The position numbers and the translations under genes are program-made. From Lasiosphaeris hirsuta (Eukaryota > Ascomycota > Sordariomycetes > Sordariales > Lasiosphaeriaceae): a stretch of DNA of 64,000 bases. Below are positions 50,101 to 60,892 of the stretch, piece by piece (position 1 is the stretch's first letter; each line of letters starts with the position of its first letter). A model generated the notes under the pieces. That model made no database searches, was not told the DNA's origin, and was given only the letters and a program-made list of their open reading frames with translations. Location of the stretch: assembly GCA_030549175.1 (NCBI GenBank), contig JAUKUA010000002.1, positions 682,001-746,000 on the forward strand. The letters run 5' to 3'.

Positions 50101-50744
50101 ATAATCTACCTAATAAATTTATATATAACTTATATAGTAAGATTATGGTATATTAGATGACGATAGTCTATGAGAACCTTTGTAAAATCCTTAAAGAATC
50201 TCGGAAACGGATAAAGAAGTACGTAGATAGAAAGTAAACGGAAGTACCTTCCTTTAAAGAAAAACAACTAGTAATACTTAACACGTAGAACATTAGGACT
50301 AAGAGACCTTCTAAGAAACTAAATAAAAAACTACTTAGCCCGTTTAAAATCTCTAAAGTAATATCTCCTATAGCCGTGAAACTCGAACTTCCGGAACGTT
50401 AGAAAATTCATCCTACTTTCTATGTCTCTCTCATTAAACCTTTCTAAACCGGCTCTTAGCCGATCTCTAATCTCCTTTAGGTCTTAAAGTAAGTAGGAAA
50501 TGTTTACTCTAAGGAATTTGTAGTAGAGGAAATTACGAATTTCCGTACTAAAAAGAGGATAGTAAAATATCTCGTCAAATGGGATAGATATCTCGAAGAA
50601 AAGGATTAGACTTAGGAACTATACGACCACTTCTTTGATACTTAGGAACTATAGGACTTCCACGTCAAGTACCTACGTAAGCCTAAGGACCCTAGGATTG
50701 TTAATCTTAAGACTTGAGACAAGTCTTCCTAAGAGGGGGGATAG
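47123..50744 (+). pseudogene. pol: Element F pol, near-full-length, one frameshift plus RIP stops
   Basis: Reads PLYPMSPLEKKIL (47853 onward), then FRTYYSLFEFNVMSFGLTNT in the RT palm with intact YIDD at 48314-48325 (residues 398-401). RNase H, integrase (CHKC-type zinc region near 49540, TKRLN near 49930 where TERLN is expected) and chromodomain (EYLVKWDRY-like near 50565) follow. Length is 3622 nt, one base more than D. The extra base lies near 48686, where F reads tttaaaagcattg against tttaaagtatta in C. The TAG stop (50742-50744) abuts the LTR. Inactive. Confidence 0.92.
50731..50744 (+). promoter_or_regulatory. Polypurine tract overlapping the pol stop (element F)
   Basis: aagaggggggatag directly before the 3' LTR, the expected plus-strand primer site. 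The pol stop TAG forms its last three bases. Equivalents: A 5663-5676, B 8446-8459 (minus), C 37920-37933, D 27501-27514 (minus), E 42997-43010 (minus), G 60893-60906 (minus). Confidence 0.8.
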
Positions 50745-52072
50745 TATCATACTAATAGGCTTACCTAGGTTAATAGGGTTACTAACCTCCTTAACCGAGC
50801 CTTATACCAACGGTACGAACTATACATAAGAAGTATATACCTATTAACCTATAAACATCTATTATAAATTACGTAAATAAGGGAACTATTACAAAAGATA
50901 GCTACAACGTAACTTAACCTCAAGACATAATCTTATATGTAGCTTATAGCCTACTTAGCCGGCACATAGGTCAGCAGATTCTTATAAGTACCCATGGGTC
51001 ACGATAGAATACCTAGAACTACTTACAAGCTAGAGTAACCGTATAACAGACCTCGCCTACACTAAGTAACGTTATTAAACTTTAGATTTGTTATAGACAA
51101 GCTATTTAACCTTAACATCGTAGTCAGGGCCTATATAGTCAGCCTAGACTTTATAGTTAGTCTTTCGAATCATAGACCTTTCCGCTATCGTTAACATTCC
51201 TTTAGAAGACCTAGAACCCGACGTTTTCTAAAGTCTAGCTTCAGTAGTGATAGGTAGCCGTAACTCCCATGTATAAGTCACGAAGAAAACTATTACTATA
51301 ACAGCCGACCAGGAGATTAACTTAACAGTACTATAGCTAACGTAAGTACTAAGGACGTGAAAGAACACCTATAGCAATGGATACTATGCCACTAGAGCTA
51401 TATGGATAAGTACTAATACTAGCCATGGACCGACGTGTGATAGGCCGGCTTCACTTAGCTTATAGCCACTGATTTGTAGGGTACGAGAGACGGGCGGCTA
51501 GAAAAGAGATTCGGGACTAACGGGCGGCTAGGAGGATCCTTTAAGTATTTTAGTATCCTTATATCTTATACATAGCCTTCTATAAGTAGGACAGGTATGC
51601 TACGACGGATCTTCGAGAGAAAAAAGCTCCTTAGTTCTCTTTAGACAAACTTAGAAAGATTATTAACTGAACTTTAGTGAAGCTAAGAGATAATATAACC
51701 TTATGAACCCTTCTACTTCTCCTAACTTATAACTACGAAGTATTGTGTCTTATCTTCTGTTAGATCATTCCATCTCCCTAAACCTCCTTCTCCCTGGCTT
51801 TCCACCACTTTATATTACGACAGTTAACTCCCTTACCGTTCTGTTCTAAAGCTCTGAATCGGACCTTGTACTTATTAGCCTTACGAAGATCAACTCCCTG
51901 AGTTTATCGTGTGAAAGCTCTGAACTAGACCAACAGTAATTGTCGGGGTGGTTCGTTAAACGGTTGAGTCGAGAGTTAAGAAAAGGTTAAAGCTTTACAG
52001 TCTGATTCTTCGTTTGATATCTCACCTTGTGGTTGTCACACCCCAGACCTTCGTGGGCTGGCCTGTGTTACA
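50745..52072 (+). repeat. Element F 3' LTR (type I, 1328 bp)
   Basis: Starts tatcatactaa (converted) and ends TGTGTTACA. The U5 outer edge (51990-52072) is nearly unmutated, including tgtggttgtcacacccc. Confidence 0.95.
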
Positions 52073-55000
52073 CTTTAGGAGTTTAAGTTTCACGGCTATG
52101 GAAGATACTACCTTAGAAATTTTAAACGGGCTAAGTAACTTCTTATCTAGTTTCTTAGAAGGTCTCTTAGTCTTAATATTCCGTACGTTAAGTATTACTA
52201 GCTATTTTTCTTCAAAGGAAGATACTTTCGTTCACTTCCGATCTATATACTTCTTTATCCGTTCTCGAGATTTCTTAAGAGTCTCATAGAGGTTCTTATA
52301 AACCGTTATTATCCAATGTGTCATAATCTTACTATACGGGTTACGTATAGATTCGTTAGGTAGATTATTTGTGGCTAGATGATATCTATAATTAGTATAA
52401 AAAGGAGAGTTACTAGTAGAAGTTAACTTAGTGTTATTCCATGCGAATTTAACTATAAGTAATAAGATATCTTAGTTATTTATCTCATAGTTAACGAAGG
52501 CTTTAAGATAAGCTTCGATGTATTAATTAAGATATTCGGTCTAGCCGTCTGTTTTAAGATAAAACGAGGTTAACATTCTTAACTTAATTCTAACGTATTT
52601 AAAGAAGTTATACCAAAGTCTTATGTTAAACCGTAAGTCCTAATTAGAAATAATACTAGTAAGCATACTATAATATTTTTAATATTTATAGGTAAAGATT
52701 AAGATTAAGTCTTTTGTCTTTTTAATATCGTCTTTTAAAGATATAAAGTATACTATTTTGGTAAAGGTATCGATAATAACTTAGATAAAACTATATCCGT
52801 TAGAAAGAGGAAGGTCCATTATAAAGTCTATTAAAATAAGCCTCTAGGAAAAGTATTCTAACTTAATAGGATAAAACAGTTTGAAAGGAAGGTAACGTCT
52901 TAACTTGTTACTTTGACACTTATAATAGGAGCGTATAAAGTCAACGATGTCCTTCTCGAGGTTTTGTTAAAATATATACCGTCTAATAAGTTCAACGGTC
53001 TTATCTATACCTATATAACCTACTACTTTAGTATCGTGTTCTAAGTAGATAATCTAAATCTTAAGTTCTTTATTATTAAAGATCTAAATATAATTCTTTA
53101 TAAATAAGATTCCGTTCTCTTTAGTTACGTCTTTTCTAAGGGAAACTAAAGCCTTTTGATACGTTTCGTCTATAGAGGTAATAACTTTAATTTACTTAAA
53201 GAATTCTTTATTTTATTTTGGTATTAAAATATTATAAAGATATACTTTTAAGATTATAAACATAAGAACTTTAGAATGTAAAAAGTACTTTTTATTTAAA
53301 ATAGAGGTTATCGGCTAGTTTTTATCTCCCCCTTCCGGAAGGTACTCTTTACGCCGTGAGAAAGTATCTATCTTAATATTTTATATGCCGGAACAGAAAT
53401 TAATGACAAAGTCGAAGGTAGTAAGCTACTAAGCCTATCGGACTTAATGGCAGTTAAGGACCTTAGTAGTTTAGAAGTATTTTAGATTACGATAGTCCGA
53501 AAAGACTTCGATATAGTATTTAGTTCTCTCAAAGTAATATTTCTAACGTTAGAAGTAATTAACTATCGCTAAGAGTTCTTTGTCATAGATCTCATAGTTA
53601 ATTTCCATAGAGATTAATTTTCTTAAATGAAACGCTATAAGATATATCTTACTATCATCTTACTTCTATGATATTATTTCTTTTAACATATAGTTTAAAG
53701 TGTTAGGTTCGATAATAAGTAATTTATTAAGGTCGAAATAAACTAGAACAGAGGCTTCGGTAAAGGCTTTTTTTAATACTTTAAACGTAGCGTTTATCTA
53801 ATTGTTCCATATTTAAGTTTTCTAGGTAAGGTTTATAGAATTAGTAAGTAGTTTAGTAATATGTAAGTAATCTTTGATATAGTACCTATAGAAGTTTGTA
53901 AATCTATTAAATTACTAGACTCCTTTTACCGATTTCGGCTATTTCTATAAAAAGATATATTTTACCTTATCCTTTAATATTACGATATCCGTAGTACTAA
54001 TGATATAGCCTAAGTACTTTAGTTTCTTAATATCCTATATACATTTAGAGGGATTAATAATATGGTTATACTTTTAAAGTCGTTTAAGAACTTTAACGAC
54101 AATTTTATTATGTTCCTTTTTAAAATTTATATAAATGAGAAGGTCGTCAATATAGGATAAGAAGCCTTGATCGATAAGATCTCAAAAAATATGATTTATC
54201 ATGTCTTAAAAGGTAGTAGGAGTATTAGTAAGGCCGAAAGACATTACGTTAAATTCGAAAAGATTATAATAGGTTCGAAACGTTATTTTCTACTTGTAAC
54301 CTTTCTTTATCTAAATTAAGTTAAAACTTAATTTTAGATCTATCTTAGTAAAGAGGGTAGATCCGGCGAAGGTATCTTAAAGTTCGGTAATTAGAGATAA
54401 TAAGTAACGGTTTTTAACAGTTCGTTCATTAATCTTTCGATAGTCGACTATAAGATAGAGGTTTTCTAGGTCCCTTATAACTACCTTTTCTAATAATACT
54501 TTCTTATCTATAAAGAAAATAAGTGAAGAACATAGTAATTTTAATTCCTATATCTTACCTTCTCTAAGTATCTAGTCTAGCTATTTATAAAAGATTTTCT
54601 TTTCTAAAGGTAACATAAGATAAAGAGATTTCTATAGGAGTTTTTTATTCTTAATAATATTAATTATATAGTCCTAAAGCTAGTGATTTAATAGCCGTTA
54701 GGCCGTTTTAAGAGATGTTAAAGAGGCGAAAATCTTAAATCTTTCGGAGATGTTTTAGATATAAGACGTTGTAATATTTACGATAGAGCTTTTATTTCCT
54801 AAGATTATAAAGAAAGTATAGTTTTAATGACAGTAATTAAAATTAAAAGTTATCTTCGATATGTTAAGGTCTTATAAGTAGTCCGGCTAGTATTATTATA
54901 GCTACTAGTATAAAAGAAGAATATTATATTTTATATCGAGAGAAGAAATTTTAAGTGTAACATGAGAGAAATATTTTACTTAGTACCATAGAATAATTTC

Positions 55001-55344
55001 CTTAGTATATTTCTTATCTAATTTAAGGTTGATAGTTCCATTAAAGGCTTCTAAGGGCTTTAGGATCGTTTTATGTATATAAGAGATATTTTATTTTTTA
55101 ACAAAGTCTTTACTTATGACCGGGCTAGAGGTATTAAGATTTAAGAATACTTAGACGGGAATTTTCTTAGCTCCGTAGTAGACGATGATTATAGGAACAA
55201 TCTTACAAGTATTATAATATGGTTTGTAACTTTACTTAACCTTCTTACGAGAGGGTTCTTCTGTGTGATAGTTGGTACGCTTTTTAGTAGAGATTATAGT
55301 AAGTCGAGGTACGGTTTCCGATACTATGAGCTTCGGGGTACCTT

Positions 55345-57685
55345 TTAAAAATCTGATGTTTTCTCACTATCGGATAGTTTAATAATACGAGGAAAAAGCT
55401 TAGGATGGTCTTTTTTTACTATTGTAGAGACCTTAGCCTTTTTCGATAGTTAGAAAGAAGTACTTTTATTTTTATCTCTTTTATATTTAGTCTTAGCTTC
55501 GGAGATCTTTCCGGATAGCTTAGGAATATCCTTACTATCCTCGGTTTTCTTACTATAACATTTAAGAGTGTTATAGCCTTAATGTCTACAATAGTAATAT
55601 CTCTTACTTACCTTATATTTATTAAGTTTAGCTTGTTTTATCTTAGTAATAACTTCTTTATAGGTTTGTTAATACTTTGTTTAGGTAGATACCGAAAGGT
55701 TATTCTTCTTATCTTGTTACTTCTACTTTAGACCCTTCTTAGATTTTTCTTTCGTAAGTATTAAACCGGGACGGAAGCTAGAGGTATTAACTTCTTCTTA
55801 ATAACTATCCTTCTTCGAACATTCCTTATTATTCGAAGTAAACTCTCCTTTTCTCTACTTAGCTTTGTGATTAATTTCACGGTTCTTTATTTTATCCTTA
55901 TAAATTAAGCTAGTAGTAACGATAACTTCGAGGAAGTTTATATCGTTAATAGAGAGATGTCTCATACGTAAATAAATTAAGTTTATTATAGTATCGGAGA
56001 TAGTATTAGTAACTAACGATTATAAGGCCTACCTATTAAGATCGACGGTATAATTAAGTTCCTAAAACTTTATTATATACTTATTTATATCTCTATTATA
56101 AGTTAAGATCTTTATAACCTCGTAATCCTTAGCTCTTTATACTAAGTCACAGAAACGTTTAACTATAGTAGTAACATAGTTGTTTTATTAATCTACTAAG
56201 TTAAGCTTTTTGATTTAAGTTCCTCTTTTTTAATACCATTTAAAGATAGTATCTTTGGTAAAGGTATTAACAAAGCTAATCTTAGCCTTGTCATCGAGGA
56301 AGCTTCGTTTATAGATATTAAAATATTCCTTGACAAAGTGTTACTATATCTCGAACTTACCTTTGTCTCTTCTATTATATTTTTTAGGTTTTGTCATAGT
56401 TATAGTAATATCTTAACCACGGGATTTCCAAATCATATTAGTATTATTACAAATTAAGTCTTAGTTAGTATAGATAAGGTCAAGAAGAATTGCTATAAGA
56501 TCATGTAAAGATAAAGGGCTCCGGAAACTCGGACCTTAAGGTCTCGAGGGTCCTAAGGGCCTAGGTAAGCCTTCTAGTAGTCTAAGGGGACCGGGAGATA
56601 GACTCGTATAATGGAGATCATTATCGGAGTTGTTATTATTATTACCGTTATCTAGAGGAGGTAACGTTTCTATCTTAATATAACGGGAAGGTAAGTTTCC
56701 TCTTATGTTTCTACTTTTTATTTTAGTATCAAAATTCTATATGTTATCAACCTATCTCTAAGCTCGTACTAAGATTTCTTAGGTAACCTTTCTTTAGAGG
56801 TTACGATCTGAGAAGGAGTCTTCGTCTTAGTCGAAATACTATATAAAGGTTGATTTTTTAAACGGTTATGACAACTATCGTAAGGATTTAACAGATAAGG
56901 TTTTCTATAAACGTGTTATAACTCTTTAGATAATCCGTTCTTTGTTATAAGGCCCTATTCATATCAACCTTAATATAAGAGCTTCTTCGACGAGGTTATT
57001 AAAATAAGCTTTAAGTTATTTGAACAGTTTTTAGTTTTTCGGGGTTCGTAATACTTCCGGTTATTAAAGTACCATAAGAGAATTAAGTTAACTTTAGGCC
57101 GTAGTAAACTAATAGCTAAATTCTACGTTATAGTAATCTTATTAAGGTTGTTTTTTCTCTTAGATATAAAGAAGTTTCTTAACTTTAACAAGCTCGACGT
57201 TTTATTCCCTAGCTTATGTTTCTTATTCTTAAATCTATTAGACTTAACGTAGCCTTTATTTAATAATCTCTTTATGGAAAGCTTTAGTTCATATGATAAT
57301 AAGGTTAAGGGATTTTTTACGTTAGGCAGGCCGTTTAAGTAGTAAACTAGGCTAGTTTTTAGTTAATCTTGATATTAAAAGTAATATAAGAGATTTTTAA
57401 TTCTTACTAAATACTTTTAAGGACATATTAATTTGTCTTAATATGTTATATCATTGACTAGTAATTAGTAACTAAGGTAGTAAATGTTAAAGTGAACGTA
57501 TTGAACCTTTCTTTATTTTCGTATATATTATTAACAAAGAAGTAAAGTTCCTTATAAGCTTCGGCGACTTAATTATAAAGATAGATAAACTACTAAGGTA
57601 GTTTAGTAAAAGTCTCGAAGCTCGATAAAAGCGTAGGAAACTTTTTAATAGTTTATATTTCTATCTTAGGAGGTTCTTAAATCAT
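55345..57685 (-). pseudogene. gag: Element E gag with 4-bp frameshift and RIP stops
   Basis: ATG at 57685-57683, TAA at 55347-55345. It is 2341 nt, that is 2337 plus a 4-bp insertion near 57325-57330 (gttaggcaggccg where other copies read gttaggcc), which breaks the frame near the N-terminus. The Asn-rich stretch (near 56630-56645) and the CCHC knuckle region (near 55560-55605) are present with converted ligands. Inactive. Confidence 0.87.
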
Positions 57686-57812
57686 AAGATTAGTTTTAAG
57701 GTTAAGTTCGGTTTCCTAACCCCGGAACATAGCCAAATATAATATAGGATTACTAGCTATTATAAATAAAGTAACGGACAAAAGGATTATTCTTTAATAA
57801 AGAAAGATTATC

Positions 57813-59131
57813 TATGATATAGGCTAGCTTATGAAGATCTAAGATATGATAACTATAAGGTAAGATATCGAATAGAAAGTTAAACTATAAAGCTTTAACC
57901 TTTTCTTAACTCTCGACTTAACCGTTTAATAAACTATCTTAATAATTATTATTAGTTTAGTTTAGAACTTTTATACGATAAACTTAGGGACTTAATCTTC
58001 GTAAGGCTTATTAAAGCTTAAGGTCCGATTTAAAGGTTTAAAATAAAACGGTGAGAAAGTTAACTATTATAATATAAAGTAATAAAAAGTTAGAGAGAAA
58101 GAGGTTTAAGGAGATAGAATGATTTAACAAAAGATAAGATATAATACTTCGTAGTTATAAGTTAGAAGAAATAGAAGGGTTCATAAGGTTATATTATCCC
58201 TTAGCTTTACTAAAGTTTAGTTAATAATCTTTCTAGGTTTGTCTAAAGAAAACTAAGGAGCTTCTTTCTCTTGAGGATCTATCATAACGTATCTATCTTA
58301 CTTATGAAAGGCTATATATAAGATATAAGGATACTAAAATACCTAAAGGATCTTCCTAACTACCTATCGGTCCCAAATCTCCTTTCTAGCCGCCTGTCTC
58401 TCACGTTCTACAAATCAGCGGTTACAAGTTAAGTGATACCGGCTTATCTTACGTTAGTCCACGGCCAGTATCAGTACTTATCTATATAACTCTAGTGACA
58501 TAATATCTATTACTATAAGTATTCCCTTACGTCCTTAGTACTTTCGTTAGCTACAGTATTATTAGGTTAATTCCTAGGTCAGCTATCATAGTAACAGTTT
58601 TCTTTATGACTTATATACGGGGTTCATAGCTACCTGTCACCATTGAAGTTAAACTCCGGAAAACGTCAAGTTCTAAGTCTTCTAAAGGAATGCCAACAAT
58701 AGCGAGAAGGTCTATAATTCGAAAGACCAGCTATAAGGTCTTAGGCCTTGACTACGATACTAAGGTTAAATAGCTTGTCTATGACAAATCTAAAGTCTGA
58801 TAATGTTACCTAGCGTAGGCAAGATCTACTGTACGGCTACTCTAGCTTGTGAGTGGTTCTGGGTGTTCCGTCGTGACCCGTAGGTACTGTGGGAGAATCC
58901 GCTGACCTACGTGTCAGCTAAATAGGCTATAAGCTACGTGTAGGATCTTGTCCCGAGGTTGAGCCACGATGTAGCTATCCTTTGTGATAGTTTTCTTATT
59001 TACGTGATTTATGACAGATGTTCGTAGGTTAAGGGGTATATACTTCTTATATGTGGTTCGTGCCGCTGGTACGTGGCTCGGTTAAGGAGGTTAGTAACCT
59101 TGTTGACCTAGGTAAGCTTACTAGTGTGACA
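57813..59131 (-). repeat. Element E 5' LTR (type II, 1319 bp)
   Basis: In sense it starts TGTCACACTAG at 59131 and ends TATATCATA at 57813, followed by GATAATC. The outer 300 bp are lightly mutated. Confidence 0.95.
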
Positions 59132-59573
59132 ATTTTCTCTTTTTCGTTTATCTTCGGGTCTTAATAGCTAGGTATAAAGCTCTCTATATCTCATAGAGTT
59201 TAATATAGGAGGTTTAGAAAGCTTACTATGTAAGATGACTAGTAGTATAATTACTTATAGAACTTGATCAAGGAACGTAACAGTAAGTTTACTCGTATAA
59301 GTATAAACGGAGGTGGCGAGGTAGTAAATAAGATCAGTTAAGATTATATATTATTAAATATTTTTCATTAACCCTCGTTGTTAAAACTTTCCTCTTCTCT
59401 TCTTCATTATTCTATATCTAAGCCCTAGTAAGAACAAGCGGCGACAAATGTAAAGTTAGTAAGTAACCTTTCATAGTTTTTACCGTTTTAATACTACTTT
59501 AGCGACACTAATAAGATATTACAAACTAGTTACTACCTTTCTCTAACTCTTAAACCCTCCTTTAGTCTCCTTT
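59132..59573. other. Host remnant between elements E and G
   Basis: 442 bp of RIPed AT-rich DNA with pyrimidine-rich runs (ctttcctcttctcttcttc near 59382). No gene, repeat or RNA recognised. Its first bases are the right target duplication of E and its last five, ccttt (59569-59573), the presumed target duplication of G. Confidence 0.6.
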
Positions 59574-60892
59574 TGTGACATAGGCTAGCCCACGAAGGTC
59601 TAGGGTGTAACAACCACAAGGTAAGATATCGAATGGAGAGTTAAACTACAGAGCTTTAACCTTTTCCTAACTCTCGACTTAACCGTTCAACGAACCATCC
59701 CAACAATTACTATTGGTTTAGTTTAGAGCTTTTACATAACGAACTCAGGGACTTAATCTTCGCAAGGCTTATTAAAGCTCAAGGTCCGATTTAGAGGTTT
59801 AGAACAGAACGGTAAGGGAGTTAACTGTTGTAATACAAAGTGGTAGAGAGCCAAGGAGAAGGACGTTTAAGGAGATAGAATGATTTAACAAAGGATAAGA
59901 TATAATACTTCGTAGTTATAAGTCAGGAGAAACAGAAAGGTTTATAAGGTTATATTACCCCTTAGCTTCACTAAAGTTTAACTGATAATCTTTCTAAGTT
60001 TGTCTAAAGAGAACTAGGAAGCTTCTTTCTCTCGAGGATCCATCGTAGCGTACCTGTCTTACTTATGGAAGGTTATGTATAAGATATAAGGATACTAAAA
60101 TACCTAAAGGATCTTTTTAACTATCCGTCGGTCCCGAATCTCCTTTCTAGCTACTTATCTCTCATACCTTACAAATTAGCGGTTATAAGCTAGATGATAT
60201 CGGCCTATCTTACGTTAGTCTATGGCCGGTATTAGTACTTATCTATATAACTTTAGTGGCATAGTATCTATTGTTATAGATATTTCCTTACGTCCTTAGT
60301 ACTTTCGTTAGTTATAGTACTATTAGGTTAATTCCTAGGTCAGTTGTCATAGTAACGGTTCCCTTTATAACTTATATACGGGGTTCATAGCTATTTGTTA
60401 CTATTAAAGCTAGACTTTGGAGAACGTCGGGTTTTAAGTCTTCTAAAGAAATATTAGTAATAGCGGGAAGGTCTATGATTCGAAAGACTAACTATAAGGT
60501 CTTAGGCCCTAATTACGATACTAAGGTTAAATAACTTGTTTATAACAAATTTAAAGTTTAATAACGTTACTTAGTACGGGTAAGATCTATTATATAGCTA
60601 CTTTAGCTTATGAGTGGTTCTAAGTATTCCGTCGTAACCCATAGGTACTATGGGAGAATCTATTAACTTATGTATTAACTAAATAAGCTATAAGCTACAT
60701 ATAAGATCTTATCTCGAAGTTAAGTTATGATATAGCTATCCTTTGTAATAGTTCCCTTATCTATGTAATCTATAACAGATGTTTATAGGTTAAGAGATAT
60801 ATACTTCTTATATATAGTTCGTACCGTTAGTATGTAGCTCGGTTAAGGAAGTTAATAACCTTATTAACTTAGGTAAGCTTACTAGTATAATA
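59574..60892 (-). repeat. Element G 3' LTR (type II, 1319 bp)
   Basis: In sense it starts at 60892 (TATTATACT, converted) after the polypurine tract and ends TATGTCACA at 59574. Type II markers are visible (plus-strand cttattaaagctcaaggtcc near 59767 and gtcttaggccct near 60502). Confidence 0.95.

Larger units (their letters stand above)
43350..52072 (+). mobile_element. Element F: complete chromovirus (type I) nested in E
   Basis: 8723 bp on the plus strand, flanked by the perfect duplication cttta (43345-43349 and 52073-52077). The internal region is 6067 bp, one base longer than D. It is one of the least degraded copies: the RT motif YIDD is intact and much of the RT region reads through with few stops. 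It is still inactive. Confidence 0.97.
42997..55354 (-). pseudogene. pol: Element E pol, RIPed and split by element F
   Basis: 3630-nt frame (1210 codons) once F and a 5-bp duplication are removed. The RT catalytic motif is still YIDD (54143-54154, residues 401-404), but stops elsewhere make it inactive. The chromodomain and integrase tail lie at 42997-43349 and the remainder at 52073-55354. The stop codon region beside the 3' LTR reads TAA (plus tta, 42997-42999), converted from TAG. Confidence 0.92.
41682..59131 (-). mobile_element. Element E: chromovirus (type II) interrupted by element F
   Basis: Minus-strand copy spanning 17450 bp. Removing F (8723 bp) and its 5-bp duplication leaves 8722 bp. 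Flanks share attt (41678-41681 and 59132-59135); as in D, a 5-bp duplication needs the terminal LTR base to be counted. F interrupts the integrase C-terminal part of pol (about residue 1093). Confidence 0.95.
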
